64,000 nucleotides of DNA from Oceanicoccus sp. KOV_DT_Chl (GTDB lineage: Bacteria; Pseudomonadota; Gammaproteobacteria; Pseudomonadales; Dasaniaceae), in contig NZ_FQLF01000002.1 in assembly GCF_900120175.1 (NCBI RefSeq), positions 2,356,001 through 2,420,000 on the forward strand, read 5' to 3'. Positions within the stretch are counted from its first letter, which is position 1, and each line of letters starts with the position of its first letter. The position numbers and the translations under genes are program-made. The notes beneath the pieces were generated by a model. It had not been told where the DNA came from. It worked only from the letters and a program-made list of their open reading frames with translations, and made no database searches. Shown in pieces: positions 1 to 10,219 of this stretch.

Positions 1-1
1 C

Positions 2-151
2 TACGCGCTGGCTGAGAAGTCTAGTGTGTTGTTAATACCGGTATGGCCGGTGCAGTTGTTATTACCGCTGGCTTTTGTTTTGTCGAGCATCCGCTACTTG
101 TTGTTTTCATTTTATCCCGCATTGCAGCCCGTAAATGAGTCGGTGGAGTAG
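2..151 (+). CDS. TRAP transporter small permease (DctQ-like), C-terminal end
   Basis: This is the 3' end of a gene that begins before the window. An open frame runs from base 2 to a TAG at 149-151 and encodes 49 residues. They contain one hydrophobic segment (IPVWPVQLLLPLAFVLSSI) and a short polar tail. The stop overlaps the GTG start of the large TRAP permease by one base, which implies translational coupling. In TRAP transporters the small four-helix DctQ subunit is normally encoded directly before DctM, so the call rests mainly on position and hydrophobicity. The substrate cannot be told. Confidence 0.7.
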   Translation, partial: YALAEKSSVLLIPVWPVQLLLPLAFVLSSIRYLLFSFYPALQPVNESVE

Positions 152-1407
152 TGGTGACGATTCTCGGCTTGATAGTGCTGGTGTTGTTGTTGCTATTGTT
201 GCGACAGCCAGTGATGATAATTTTGATGGCAGTACTGGCCTACTGTTATTACTTCTTTAGTGATAGTGAATTACGTTTTATTCTGCTGGATGCGTGGGGG
301 GCATTAAACAAAGAAGTATTGCTCTCTATTCCACTGTATATCTTGGCCGGTAATTTAATGAGTGCCGGTTCTATGGCCAGCCGTATCACCGATGTGTTGC
401 GAGAAGTGACCATTATAATACCAGGTGGCCTAGCGCTATCGGCAGTGCTGGCTTGCGCAATTTTTGCTGCTATGTCCGGGTCCTCCACGGTGACATTGTT
501 AGCAGTCGGTAGCGTCCTGTATCCGGCTTTAATTGAGGCGGGTTATCCCAAGCGTTTGTCCATAGGCGTACTTTGTGCCGCTGGCACGCTGGGTATTATT
601 ATTCCGCCTAGTATCCCGCTTATTTTATATGGTGTGATGACCAAGGCTTCAATTGTTGATTTATTTCTCGCGGGCTTCGGGCCGGCACTACTACTAACGT
701 TCATTATTTCAGCTTATGTTTTATTTAAATGCCGACATATGCCAACGGGGCGTTACTCAGTCGCGTTGTGGCATAGTTTAAAACGTAGCATATTGGCGTT
801 GTTGGCGCCTGCTTTAGTATTGGGTGGCATATACAGTGGTTTTTTTACTGCTACTGAGGCGGCGGTAGTAGCCGTTTTTTATACATTGTTTATACAATTA
901 TTTGTTTATAAAGAAATGCAAATAAACGATGTATTAAAAATTACGGAAAAGACCTGCACGTTAATTGGCGGTTTATTTCCAGTGTTGATGCTAGCCGTTT
1001 GTCTGAATATGTTTCTTACCTACCAGCAGCTTCCCGACCAGTTAGTGGCCACAATGCTGCAATATATTGATAGTAAGTTAAGTTTTTTACTGGCTAGTAA
1101 TATCCTGCTGTTATTAACTGGCAGTATTATTGATATTGGTTCGGCTATTTTGATTTTAGCGCCATTACTAAAGCCTGTTGCCAATAGCCTGGGGATAGAT
1201 ACCATTCACTTTGGTATTATGATGATTGTGAATTTGGAAATCGGGTATTTAACGCCGCCTATGGGTCTGAATTTAATTATTGCCATGGGCGCTTTTAGGG
1301 AAAGTTTCTGGGAGATATGCAAGGCGGCGGTGCCTTTTATGGGCTTGATGTTAATTGGCTTAATAATAGTTGCGGCTGTACCCGAGATTAGTTTGTTTTT
1401 ACTTTAA
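151..1407 (+). CDS. TRAP transporter large permease (DctM family)
   Basis: This is the main membrane subunit of a tripartite ATP-independent periplasmic transporter, which takes up organic acids or similar solutes using an ion gradient and a periplasmic binding protein. The 418-residue product is almost entirely hydrophobic, with about a dozen predicted membrane segments. It has the family's conserved stretches, such as AAMSGSSTVTLLAVGSVLYP near residue 107, GTLGIIIPPSIPLI near 147 and EIGYLTPPMGLNLI near 366. Length matches DctM (about 425). The start is GTG, overlapping the stop of the upstream small subunit. The binding-protein gene must lie outside the window, so the substrate is unknown. 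Confidence 0.93.
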   Translation: MVTILGLIVLVLLLLLLRQPVMIILMAVLAYCYYFFSDSELRFILLDAWGALNKEVLLSIPLYILAGNLMSAGSMASRITDVLREVTIIIPGGLALSAVLACAIFAAMSGSSTVTLLAVGSVLYPALIEAGYPKRLSIGVLCAAGTLGIIIPPSIPLILYGVMTKASIVDLFLAGFGPALLLTFIISAYVLFKCRHMPTGRYSVALWHSLKRSILALLAPALVLGGIYSGFFTATEAAVVAVFYTLFIQLFVYKEMQINDVLKITEKTCTLIGGLFPVLMLAVCLNMFLTYQQLPDQLVATMLQYIDSKLSFLLASNILLLLTGSIIDIGSAILILAPLLKPVANSLGIDTIHFGIMMIVNLEIGYLTPPMGLNLIIAMGAFRESFWEICKAAVPFMGLMLIGLIIVAAVPEISLFLL

Positions 1408-1448
1408 GTGTCACCCGTTCTGGTGCTGAAATTTACAGGGAGAGTGAA

Positions 1449-1907
1449 ATGCCGTTTATTGATTGTGTCGATGAAATAACAATCGAAGCGCCAGCCTCAA
1501 TGGTATACCAGGTAGTGGCTAACTATCCGCAATGGAAAAAGTGGATACCTGTTTACCAGTGTTCTCTTATTAATCAAGATAGCGTGGTTGTGGGGGCGCA
1601 GCTGCGTCATCAGTATGGTTATAAACCAATAATTCTCAGTGATTTTGTTCGGCAAATTGATGCCATGATTCCCGGTGAAAGCATTGAGGAGTCTTATATT
1701 GAGGGCGATCTTATTGGTAAAGGCATTTGGCGCTTTCTAGAAAAAAATAATAAAACCACTGTATCTTTTCATTGTGCGGTGCAATCCAATAAAGTCTTTT
1801 CTCATTTGTCTTTTTTGTTGATGGGGAAAATGGCGCATCGAAATGTCTATAAGCCGCTACTGAAAAAATTAAAAGAGCATTGTGAGTCACTAGTGGCGAT
1901 CGAGTGA
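1449..1907 (+). CDS. SRPBCC / COQ10-START-like lipid-binding protein
   Basis: The 152-residue protein has the pattern of the SRPBCC (polyketide cyclase/COQ10) fold. It opens with a strand (DEITIEAPASMVYQVVANYPQWKKW), where the conserved 'a.dYpqW..w.P' motif follows the first helix, and ends in a long C-terminal helix containing the hydrophobic stretch SHLSFLLMGKMAHRNVYKPLL. Members bind hydrophobic ligands; RatA and COQ10 are relatives, but this protein is not clearly either. A good ribosome site (GGAGAGTGAAATG) supports the start. It lies 41 bases after the TRAP permease and could be cotranscribed with it. No catalytic residues can be assigned. Confidence 0.7.
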   Translation: MPFIDCVDEITIEAPASMVYQVVANYPQWKKWIPVYQCSLINQDSVVVGAQLRHQYGYKPIILSDFVRQIDAMIPGESIEESYIEGDLIGKGIWRFLEKNNKTTVSFHCAVQSNKVFSHLSFLLMGKMAHRNVYKPLLKKLKEHCESLVAIE

Positions 1908-1921
1908 AGCAGAAAAAGTGA

Positions 1922-3016
1922 TTAGTTTAATCGGGATAAGGCCCAGTTAATGTGCTCCGCGACCATAGTAGACGCCTGTTTTTTTTTGGCTTCAAGTGCA
2001 GCAATGACGGCAGGATTTTTAGGCCCATTACCCAGCGCAACAGCAATATTGCGCTGCCAGCAGTCATAACCAATGCGCCGAATGGCTGAGCCCTCGGTAC
2101 GTTGTAAAAATTCTTGCTCATCCCAGTTAAATAAATCCAGTAATTGTGCTGACTGTAAATCGTTGCGCGGTTGGAAGTCGTCTTCTTGCGAGGGTTTAGA
2201 AAATTTATTCCAGGGGCATACTAGCTGACAGTCATCGCAACCGTAAATGCGATTGCCCATTAACGGGCGCAATTCTTCTGGAATGCTGTCTTTTAGTTCA
2301 ATGGTTAGATAAGAAATACAACGGCGCGCATCCACTTGGTTGGGGCCGACGATGGCGCCAGTGGGGCAGTCATCAATACAGGCGGTGCAGCTACCGCAGT
2401 GCATGGTTTGTTGTGCTGGGTCCGCAGGTAGTGGCAAGTCGGTATAAATCTCGCCAAGGAAAAACCAGGAACCTGCCTGTGAGTTGATTAGCATAGTGTT
2501 TTTGCCAATCCAGCCGAGACCGGCGTTTTCTGCCAGTGCCCTTTCCAGTACAGGTGCGCTATCGACAAATGCGCGGTGGTTGTGTTGACCGGCAACAGCG
2601 GAAATTTTTTCGGCTAATTTAGCCAGGCGTTTACGCATTAATTTATGATAATCCCGACCGAGGGCATAGCGTGAGACATAGGCTTGGCTGGGGTTGTTGA
2701 GCACCTCAGTCATGTCGTCAGTATCGGGCAAGTAGTCCATGCGGGCACTGATCACGCGGATAGTGCCAGGTAATAACTGCTCTGGATTGGAGCGCTTGTC
2801 ACCGTGGCTCTCCATATAGTGCATGTCGCCATGGAAGTTTTTTTCCAGCCAGTGCTGTAAGTGCGCTCTGTGTTCGCCTAAATCAATGTCGCTGATGCCG
2901 ATTTGCTGAAAACCCAACTCAGCGCCCCAGTGGCGAATATCCTCGACCAGGCGGTATAAGTCGATGGTATGGACATCAGGCTTATTGTCGGTGTTAGATG
3001 TGGGATTATTGACCAT
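1922..3016 (-). CDS. queG: Epoxyqueuosine reductase
   Basis: This enzyme reduces epoxyqueuosine to queuosine in the wobble base of tRNAs for Asp, Asn, His and Tyr, using cobalamin and two [4Fe-4S] clusters in the cytoplasm. The 364-residue length is normal. Two ferredoxin-type cysteine groups are visible: CGSCTACIDDCPTGAI near residue 205 and CDDCQLVCPWNKF near 260. The segment LGRDYHKLMRKRL near residue 116 is typical of the family. It is transcribed divergently from nnr (starts 42 bases apart), as in many gammaproteobacteria where queG sits beside nnr-tsaE. The C-terminal HEAT-like region (IRRIGYDCWQRNIAVALGN) is present. Confidence 0.95.
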   Translation of the reverse strand: MVNNPTSNTDNKPDVHTIDLYRLVEDIRHWGAELGFQQIGISDIDLGEHRAHLQHWLEKNFHGDMHYMESHGDKRSNPEQLLPGTIRVISARMDYLPDTDDMTEVLNNPSQAYVSRYALGRDYHKLMRKRLAKLAEKISAVAGQHNHRAFVDSAPVLERALAENAGLGWIGKNTMLINSQAGSWFFLGEIYTDLPLPADPAQQTMHCGSCTACIDDCPTGAIVGPNQVDARRCISYLTIELKDSIPEELRPLMGNRIYGCDDCQLVCPWNKFSKPSQEDDFQPRNDLQSAQLLDLFNWDEQEFLQRTEGSAIRRIGYDCWQRNIAVALGNGPKNPAVIAALEAKKKQASTMVAEHINWALSRLN

Positions 3017-3058
3017 GGCGGCTATTGGGTTTCGTAGTAATGCGATGCATCATTTATA

Positions 3059-4611
3059 ATGAAAACTATTCTGACAGATTGCGACATTAAAGTAATGAAC
3101 AGTCATCAACCCTTACCGACAAACTTATACCGCGCGGCGGCCGTTCGTGAACTGGATCGGCTGGCCATTGAGCAGGGGGGGATTGCTGGTTTTACGCTGA
3201 TGCGCCGGGCTGGCAAGGCCGCTTTTAATGTATTGCAGGAAGCCTGGCCTGAGTTGGAGCGCATCACAGTGTTTTGCGGCACCGGTAATAATGGCGGGGA
3301 TGGCTATGTGATGGCATCACTGGCGCGCCAGCAGGGTATTGCAGTGCAAGTGGTGCAGTGCGGCGACGCTGAAAAAATTCAGGGTGATGCGTTGCAAGCA
3401 CGTAAATTGGCGCTGCAGGATGGTGTTGAGGTTATTGCCTTTTCTGAGTCTGTCATCATTCAGCAAGGCGTCATTGTTGATGCTTTGCTGGGAACCGGCT
3501 TAAGCGGTGAGCTACGGGCCGACGCGCTGACAGCAATTGCGGCGATGAATGCTAGCGACTGCCCTGTACTGGCCGTGGATATCCCTTCGGGGTTGTGCAG
3601 TGACACCGGCCGGGTGATGTCTTCAGCAGGTAATAATAGTGCAGTCTATGCGGAGCATACGACTAGTTTTATTGGCTTTAAGCAAGGCCTGTTGACGGGG
3701 CCGCACCGGCGTACACAGGCACTGTCCATTTTTTTGATTTGCGGGTTCCCGCAATGATTTTTGGTCAGGTGGCTGCTAGTAGTGAACGATTGGATTTAGC
3801 CGCATTAATGAAGCACCTTCCCGCTCGGGCAACAACAGCCCATAAAGGACATGGTGGGCATGTCATGATTACCGGCGGCGATGCAGGTATGGCCGGCGCG
3901 GCGGTAATGGCGTCGCAAGCGGCCTGCCGAGTCGGCGCCGGACTTATTTCCTGTGCGACACGTCCCGAACATATCCCTGCATTGATCAGCCGCTGCCCTG
4001 AAGTGATGGCTCATGGTGTTATTTCCGGGCAGGAGCTGGCAGAGCTATTGCCCAGAGCTAATGCTGTGGTGGTTGGGCCAGGCTTGGGTCAGGCGGCGTG
4101 GGGTGAACAATTATTTCAGCAAGTGTGCCAGTTGGATGTGCCTTTGGTAGTGGATGCTGATGCGCTTAATATGTTGGCTGCAAGAACTTTTATAAAGGAA
4201 TGTACCCGCGACAAGTGGATATTAACGCCGCATCCCGGTGAGGCGGCCAGATTGTTGAATTGTTCGGTCGCCGAAATCCAGCAAGACCGTTTTGCAGCCG
4301 TTATTGAATTACAACGTCGTTATGGCGGGGCAGTCATTTTAAAAGGCGCGGGTACTTTAGTGGCTGATAGTGAGCACCAATTGCCAGCACTTTGTGCTTA
4401 TGGCAACCCGGGCATGGCCAGCGGCGGCATGGGCGATGTGCTTAGTGGCGTGCTGGGTGCTTTATTGGCACAAGGCTTGTCGGTTGCCGATGCAGCCAGA
4501 CTAGGTGTGTGCTTGCATGGTGCGGCGGCAGATTTGGCTGCTTTAGATGGTCAGCGTGGGATGCTGGCGACAGATTTGCTGCCTCATTTACGTCATTTGG
4601 TGAATGAATAA
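3059..4611 (+). CDS. nnr: Bifunctional NAD(P)H-hydrate epimerase/dehydratase, one apparent frameshift
   Basis: The protein repairs hydrated NAD(P)H: the N-terminal YjeF_N domain epimerises it and the C-terminal ribokinase-like domain dehydrates it with ADP. The N-terminal half has FCGTGNNGGDGYV near residue 72. The C-terminal half has GNPGMASGGMGDVLSG, the dehydratase active-site region. The frame breaks at 3697-3700. Frame 2 reads ...FIGFKQGLLTG and then runs into a stop at 3757, while frame 1 continues as APAYTGTVHFFDLRVP. Restoring one G in the GGGG run joins the halves into one normal-length protein of about 517 residues. Separate mono-functional genes are possible but unlikely, because the join falls inside a conserved strand. 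The first ATG (3059) lacks a clear ribosome site; ATG 3095 is an alternative. Confidence 0.88.
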
Positions 4612-4629
4612 CTGGATGACCTATTTTAT

Positions 4630-5130
4630 ATGAATACCCTGCAAGCAAACGCGTTCGAATTCTCTATTCAATTATTGGGCGAAGCTGCCATGGTCGCGTT
4701 TGGTGCTGAGCTGGGCCGCGCCTGTCTCCAGCGGCAAGTAGTCATTTTTCTGGATGGCGACTTGGGTATGGGTAAAACCACCTTGAGTCGGGGCGTATTA
4801 CAGGCTTTTGGTCATCAAGGGGCGGTAAAAAGCCCGACCTATACGCTGGTCGAACCTTATGAGTTTAATGATGCTAGTGTCTACCATTTCGATTTATACC
4901 GTCTGGGAGATCCAGAAGAATTGGAATATATGGGGATACGCGACTATTTTGAGTCTAAAAATAGCCTATGCTTAGTAGAGTGGGCGGAAAAAGGGGCGAT
5001 GTTTTTGCCCATGGCGGATTTAGTGGTTAGGATACAGGCCATCAGTGACGGGCGGGATTTAGTTATTGTTAGCCAGACAAAAACCGGAGCGGCGATATTG
5101 AAGTTGCTGGCCACTAGCCATAATAATTAA
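4630..5130 (+). CDS. tsaE: tRNA threonylcarbamoyladenosine biosynthesis ATPase TsaE
   Basis: TsaE is the ATPase partner of TsaB/TsaD in making the t6A modification next to the anticodon of ANN-decoding tRNAs. The 166-residue protein carries the P-loop GDLGMGKTTLSRG near residue 43, the switch-like VKSPTYTLVEPY near 66, and the conserved VYHFDLYRLGDPEELEYMG and LVEWAEKG segments. It starts 18 bases after nnr, and the gene order nnr-tsaE-amiB is conserved across gammaproteobacteria. It is slightly longer than the usual ~155 residues, with a short extra N-terminus and tail. Confidence 0.95.
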   Translation: MNTLQANAFEFSIQLLGEAAMVAFGAELGRACLQRQVVIFLDGDLGMGKTTLSRGVLQAFGHQGAVKSPTYTLVEPYEFNDASVYHFDLYRLGDPEELEYMGIRDYFESKNSLCLVEWAEKGAMFLPMADLVVRIQAISDGRDLVIVSQTKTGAAILKLLATSHNN

Positions 5131-5208
5131 CGGTTGATCGAAGTGGTTGTTGTTACGGCGGCATCGATTGGCAATAAAGTTGACCAGAACGAGAATTAAT
5201 AAAGAGTG

Positions 5209-6579
5209 ATGCGGTTAAATCAATCTTTCGAACAGCTGCTTTGGTGTGTAAACATCAAGGTCTTTCGCCCCTTGAAAAAGGCTTATCTTCCGGTATTCCT
5301 GCTGCTGCCAATGTATTGGACTGTGTTTGCACAAGCGGCGACAGTGGACGATGTACGGGTCTGGCGGGCACCGGATCACACCCGGGTGGTCTTGGAATTA
5401 TCTGCACCCACTTCCCATAAAGTCATTACGCTGGCAGCACCGAATCGTATTGTGGTGGATATTGATAATGCCACTCTTAAAGCCAAGTTGACGCAGTTGG
5501 ATTTGCAAGGCAGTCCTATCTCAAGGGTGCGCTCAGGTATTAAAGATAAGTCGGATCTGCGTTTGGTTCTGGATGTGAATAGTGACGTTAAGCCGCGCAG
5601 CTTTTTACTAAAGGCCAATCAGGAATTTAAGGATCGATTGGTAGTTGACTTGTACGACAAAAACACCAGCCAGCCGGTAGTAAAGCATGTCGATGATCAA
5701 AGTTTACGGGATATTATTATTGCTATCGATGCCGGGCATGGCGGCGAAGATCCCGGTGCCAGTGGTGCTAATAAATTGCGTGAAAAGCACGTGGTGCTTG
5801 AAATAGCCAAAGAACTTAATTATCTATTGGGTAAAGAAAAGGGTTATAAGCCAGTACTGGTTCGTACTGGTGATTATTATGTTGGCCTCCAGCAGCGTCG
5901 CAATATTGCCCGTAAATCGCAGGCTGATTTGATGGTTTCAATTCATGCCGATGCGTTTAGTGATCACCGCGCTTATGGCTCCTCTGTTTATGCTTTGTCT
6001 CGCAGGGGTGCCTCTAGCGCCATGGCGCAAGTGTTAGCCAATGATGCGAATAACTCGGATTTGGTTGGGGGGGTTAGCCTCAGCGATAAAGATGATGTGT
6101 TGGCCGGTGTACTGGCCGATTTATCGATGTCGGCCAGTTTGGATGTGAGTACTCAGGTGGGTTTCCAGGTTGTGGGACAAATGGGTAAGATTTCTCGCTT
6201 GCATAGTAAAAAAGTGGAGCTGGCTAATTTCTCGGTATTACGCTCCCCGGATGTGCCGTCAATTTTAGTTGAGACCGGTTTTATCTCTAATCCTAATGAA
6301 GCTAAAAAACTCAGTACGAAAACCTATCAGCGGCAAATGGCCAGAGCCATTTTTAATGGTATTACCAGTCATTTTTCCACCAGCCCTCCGCATGATACTT
6401 ACTTGGCCAGTAAAAAGCGTGACAGTAATTTGCATGTTGAATATGTGATTAGCCGAGGTGATACTCTGTCGGGAATTGCACTGCGCTATCAAGTCAGTGT
6501 GTCGTCTATCCGTGAAAAAAATGCTCTGGCTTCCAACACGATTAAAGTGGGGCAAAGAATATTAATACCTGCTTCCTGA
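5209..6579 (+). CDS. amiB: N-acetylmuramoyl-L-alanine amidase with AMIN and LysM domains
   Basis: This is a periplasmic zinc amidase that cleaves the peptide from the glycan of peptidoglycan during daughter-cell separation. The order is a signal segment (AYLPVFLLLPMYWTVFAQA), an AMIN targeting domain at about residues 45-140, an Amidase_3 catalytic domain at about 170-390, and one LysM motif at the C-terminus (YVISRGDTLSGIALRYQVS). Zinc and catalytic residues are visible in DAGHGGEDPGA, SIHADAF and VETGFISNP. LysM plus position between tsaE and mutL match AmiB rather than AmiC. GTG at 5206 immediately precedes the ATG chosen. The N-terminus ahead of the hydrophobic core is long, so an internal start is possible. 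Confidence 0.93.
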   Translation: MRLNQSFEQLLWCVNIKVFRPLKKAYLPVFLLLPMYWTVFAQAATVDDVRVWRAPDHTRVVLELSAPTSHKVITLAAPNRIVVDIDNATLKAKLTQLDLQGSPISRVRSGIKDKSDLRLVLDVNSDVKPRSFLLKANQEFKDRLVVDLYDKNTSQPVVKHVDDQSLRDIIIAIDAGHGGEDPGASGANKLREKHVVLEIAKELNYLLGKEKGYKPVLVRTGDYYVGLQQRRNIARKSQADLMVSIHADAFSDHRAYGSSVYALSRRGASSAMAQVLANDANNSDLVGGVSLSDKDDVLAGVLADLSMSASLDVSTQVGFQVVGQMGKISRLHSKKVELANFSVLRSPDVPSILVETGFISNPNEAKKLSTKTYQRQMARAIFNGITSHFSTSPPHDTYLASKKRDSNLHVEYVISRGDTLSGIALRYQVSVSSIREKNALASNTIKVGQRILIPAS

Positions 6580-6610
6580 GTGGTCGTTTGCCTGCAAATA
6601 AGAGTCGAAG

Positions 6611-8458
6611 ATGTCCCGAATAAAACTCCTTACTCCCAGACTGGCTAACCAGATTGCCGCCGGTGAGGTTGTCGAGCGCCCTGCATCGGTAATAAAAGAA
6701 TTAGTAGAAAATTGTCTGGACGCTGGTTCTAGTCGTATAGATGTCGACGTAGATGCCGGTGGCGTAAAGCTCATGCGAGTGCGGGATAACGGTGGCGGTA
6801 TTCAGCAGGATGATATGCCGCTGGCGCTAAGTCGCCATGCGACCAGTAAAATTGTTGAGCTGGAAGATTTAGAAAGAGTGGGGACGCTGGGGTTCAGGGG
6901 GGAAGCGCTTGCTAGTATTAGTTCGGTATCCCGGTTGACCATTTTATCCAATACCGCAACCAAGGGTGCGGGTTGGAAGGCTGAAACGGAAGGCCGGGAT
7001 ATGGCTGTTGCAGTTAGCCCTGCGCCACATCCACAAGGGACTACCGTTGAAGTGCGGGATTTATTTTTTAATACGCCGGCACGACGTAAATTTCTACGTA
7101 CGGAAAAAACCGAATTTGGGCACTTGGAAGAAGTTATTAAACGGCAATCCTTAAGCCGCTTTGATGTGGGCTTTTATTTAAATCACAATGGCAAGGCAAT
7201 ACATGCCCTTAAGCCCTGTGTCAGTCAGTTAGAAAAAGAACGACGGGTAGCCGCGGTCTGTGGTCCGGCATTTATGCAAAATGCTTTGCATATTGATACC
7301 GAAGCAGCGGGCTTGCGTTTATGGGGGTGGGTCGCCTTGCCGACCTTTTCGCGTAGCCAAGCGGACTTGCAGCATTTTTATGTGAATGGTCGAGTGATCC
7401 GCGATAAGTTAGTTACCCATGCTGTTCGACAAGCTTACCGTGATGTGTTGTTTCACGGTCGTCATCCAGCCTTTGTGCTGTATCTGGAAGTTGACCCATC
7501 GATAGTAGATGTCAATGTCCATCCTACTAAGCACGAAGTGCGATTTCGTGATGGTCGTACAGTGCATGATTTTTTATTCCGCAGCTTACATCGATTGTTA
7601 GCGGCGGTGCGGCCAGAAGACCAAATGCCCTCAGCCAGTATCGAGTCTGCGCAGTCATCCTTAACCGGTACTGCTGCGGGTGAATTTCAGCAGCAGGAGG
7701 TGATGCCGCTGCGACAAGATCAAAATACCAGTTATGCAGGTGTCAGCTATCCGGCTGCAGGAGAGGTGAGGGAGCATCTAAACCATTATGGTTCTTTGTA
7801 TAGTGGCTCGTCGAGGCCTGGTGATCGTGGGGTAGTGCCTGCTGGGGCTACGGAGTCGGCCGATCAGGGGCAAATACTACCACTGGGTTATGCTTTAGCC
7901 CAACTTAAAGGAATTTATATTCTGGCAGAAAATGCTGCAGGTTTGGTGTTGGTAGATATGCATGCAGCGCATGAGCGAATTACCTATGAGCGGATGAAAA
8001 GTGCCCGTGAAGGTGAAGGTATTCAGGCGCAGCCATTGCTGGTGCCTGAGTCGATTGCCATAAGTCAGCGCGAAGGAGATTGTGCCGATCAGCATCAAGC
8101 AGTTTTTGAAAGTTTAGGTATTAGTTTGGAACGGGCGGGACCTGAAACGTTGCTGGTCAGGCAGCTACCGATAATATTGCAAGGCAGTGATGTTGAACAG
8201 TTGGTGCGAGATGTGGTTGCCGACTTATTAGAGCATGGTAGCAGTGATCGTATTCAGTCGCATATCAATGAAATATTATCGACTATGGCTTGTCATGGTT
8301 CGGTACGAGCTAATCGTCGTTTAACGATTCCGGAGATGAATTCACTGTTGCGGGATATGGAAGCTACTGAGCGTAGTGGTCAGTGTAATCATGGTCGACC
8401 AACCTGGACCCAGATGTCGATTGATCAATTGGATAAATTATTTTTACGAGGTCAGTAG
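6611..8458 (+). CDS. mutL: DNA mismatch repair protein MutL
   Basis: MutL couples MutS mismatch recognition to strand incision. The N-terminal GHKL ATPase domain shows [20 protein letters not shown], the Asp-containing VRDNGGGI and [13 protein letters not shown] variable linker (about residues 335-425) precedes the C-terminal dimerisation domain. That domain contains [12 protein letters not shown], which fits the metal-dependent endonuclease motif D-x-H-A-x2-E-x4-E, together with [12 protein letters not shown] and [10 protein letters not shown]. coli MutL lacks this motif and relies on MutH, whereas Pseudomonas-type MutL carries it, so this protein probably nicks DNA itself. It follows amiB by 31 bases. 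Confidence 0.96.
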   Translation: MSRIKLLTPRLANQIAAGEVVERPASVIKELVENCLDAGSSRIDVDVDAGGVKLMRVRDNGGGIQQDDMPLALSRHATSKIVELEDLERVGTLGFRGEALASISSVSRLTILSNTATKGAGWKAETEGRDMAVAVSPAPHPQGTTVEVRDLFFNTPARRKFLRTEKTEFGHLEEVIKRQSLSRFDVGFYLNHNGKAIHALKPCVSQLEKERRVAAVCGPAFMQNALHIDTEAAGLRLWGWVALPTFSRSQADLQHFYVNGRVIRDKLVTHAVRQAYRDVLFHGRHPAFVLYLEVDPSIVDVNVHPTKHEVRFRDGRTVHDFLFRSLHRLLAAVRPEDQMPSASIESAQSSLTGTAAGEFQQQEVMPLRQDQNTSYAGVSYPAAGEVREHLNHYGSLYSGSSRPGDRGVVPAGATESADQGQILPLGYALAQLKGIYILAENAAGLVLVDMHAAHERITYERMKSAREGEGIQAQPLLVPESIAISQREGDCADQHQAVFESLGISLERAGPETLLVRQLPIILQGSDVEQLVRDVVADLLEHGSSDRIQSHINEILSTMACHGSVRANRRLTIPEMNSLLRDMEATERSGQCNHGRPTWTQMSIDQLDKLFLRGQ

Positions 8459-8521
8459 TTACTAATTTTTACTTGAGCTGCCCGTGGATTCAGTTTTTAA
8501 TGCTGGCTTATTATTTAGGTG

Positions 8522-10216
8522 ATGGATTTCTTGAATAAACCAAAGGTTGTGCAAAGCACCGGTCGATCGCTGATAGGAAAACCCTTGCGTTGCGTGCTAT
8601 TGGCGGTGTGCTTGTTGTGGTCTTTTCTTGCCGTAGCTGCTGAAAAAGCTAGCGCACCCATTCAGTCGTTGATTCCTACCCGTTTGGAACCCATTCGTTT
8701 TCAGCTGCGCTGGCATCATCAGTTTCAGTTTGCAGGTTACTATGCGGCTAAGGAAAAAGGTTTTTATCAGCAAGCTGGTTTTGATGTTACGTTGGTAGCC
8801 GGCTCACCTGAACGTCAGCCGGTTACCGAAGTTTTGGCTGGCCGCGCGCAATACGGCGAGGCTAATAGTGAAGTGTTACTCGAACGCTTGCGCGGTACAC
8901 CCATTGTCGCTTTGGCGGCTATTTTTCAGCATTCCCCTTCGGTTTTGGTTACTTTAAAAAGTTCAGGTATTAAACAACCTGCTGATTTAGTAGGTAAGCG
9001 GGTGATGAGTGTAGGGGATGATGCTGACGCTGGTTTTTTAGCAATGTTTCTGGCGCAGAAAATTGACCCCAAGCAGGTTGATATGATTCCCAGCTCTTAT
9101 CAAATTCAGGATTTGGTTGATGGCAAGGCGGACGCATTTAATTCGTATTTGACTAATGAGCCATTTTATTTAGAAGAGCGCGGCATTGAATATAATCTTA
9201 TAAATCCTCGTGATTACGGTATCGATTTTTACAGTGACATTTTATTTACTACTGAACAGGAAGTGCAGCGTAATCCAGAGCGTGCAGCTCGATTTAAGCA
9301 GGCCACAATTCAGGGTTGGAATTATGCGTTAGCGCACCCCGAAGAAATTATTCAGATAATTCGTAGTAAATATAACAGCAAAAAATCGTTAAACCATATG
9401 CGATTTGAGGCTTTGTCTGTACAAGAATTAATAATGCCGCAGTTTGTTGAAGTGGGTTACATGAATCCGCAGCGCTTTGAGCAGATGGCCAATGTTTTTT
9501 TGCAGCAGTCAATGGTTGACAATATAGATAAGTTGGCGGGGTTTGTTTTCACTGAAAATAAAAAAATGTCTGATGATGTCATGTCATTGCTGATAACAAT
9601 ATGTATTTTTTTGGTGGCGCTATTTTTGGTGGCGATGCTGCTGGCTTTATTTAATCACCGTTTACAGAATGAAGTGAAGGAAAGGAAGGGGGCTGAGGAA
9701 AAGTTAAAAAAATTAGCGGATACCGATCCTCTCACTCAGTTGTTAAATCGTCGGGCTTTTGCTCAGCGTTATAACGAAGAGCTGGCACGAGCGCAGCGTT
9801 ACAATGACACGTTTAGTATTATTTTAATTGATTTGGACTTTTTCAAAAAAGTAAATGATCGCTATGGGCATGAGGCTGGCGATCGAGTGTTGGCATCGCT
9901 TGCGGAACTGTTGCGAAACGATAAACGTGAGACGGATAGTTGTGGGCGTTTTGGTGGTGAGGAGTTTATTTTATTGTTGCCAAAAACCCCTTTGGAAGAA
10001 GCGACAGTTTATGCATACCGGCTGTGTGAAAGTATTCGTAATAATTTCGTTAGTTTGCGCGAAGGTGAAGAAATTAATGTGACTGCTTCTGTTGGGGTGG
10101 TGGAGTGGCTTCCTGAAGAGCAGGATGAGGCGACAATTATTCGGGCAGACAATTTATTGTATCAAGCCAAGTCGCAAGGGCGTGATCAGGTTGTTGTTTG
10201 TACAGGCGATATTTAA
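8522..10216 (+). CDS. Diguanylate cyclase with N-terminal THI5/NMT1-type substrate-binding domain
   Basis: The protein appears to sense a small molecule outside the membrane and make cyclic di-GMP inside. After a signal segment (VLLAVCLLWSFLAVAAE), residues about 55-340 look like an NMT1/THI5 periplasmic binding protein (IRFQLRWHHQFQFAGYYAAK, then EVLAGRAQYGEANSEVLLER). A membrane helix (LLITICIFLVALFLVAMLLAL, about 357-377) leads to a GGDEF domain with LTQLLNRRAF and an intact GRFGGEEF active site. RETD lies five residues upstream of the GG(D/E)EF motif as a probable inhibitory site. The related sequences suggest a thiamine-precursor-like ligand, which is unproven. It sits between mutL and miaA, which are usually adjacent. 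GTG at 8519 is an alternative start. Confidence 0.9.
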   Translation: MDFLNKPKVVQSTGRSLIGKPLRCVLLAVCLLWSFLAVAAEKASAPIQSLIPTRLEPIRFQLRWHHQFQFAGYYAAKEKGFYQQAGFDVTLVAGSPERQPVTEVLAGRAQYGEANSEVLLERLRGTPIVALAAIFQHSPSVLVTLKSSGIKQPADLVGKRVMSVGDDADAGFLAMFLAQKIDPKQVDMIPSSYQIQDLVDGKADAFNSYLTNEPFYLEERGIEYNLINPRDYGIDFYSDILFTTEQEVQRNPERAARFKQATIQGWNYALAHPEEIIQIIRSKYNSKKSLNHMRFEALSVQELIMPQFVEVGYMNPQRFEQMANVFLQQSMVDNIDKLAGFVFTENKKMSDDVMSLLITICIFLVALFLVAMLLALFNHRLQNEVKERKGAEEKLKKLADTDPLTQLLNRRAFAQRYNEELARAQRYNDTFSIILIDLDFFKKVNDRYGHEAGDRVLASLAELLRNDKRETDSCGRFGGEEFILLLPKTPLEEATVYAYRLCESIRNNFVSLREGEEINVTASVGVVEWLPEEQDEATIIRADNLLYQAKSQGRDQVVVCTGDI

Positions 10217-10219
10217 GTT

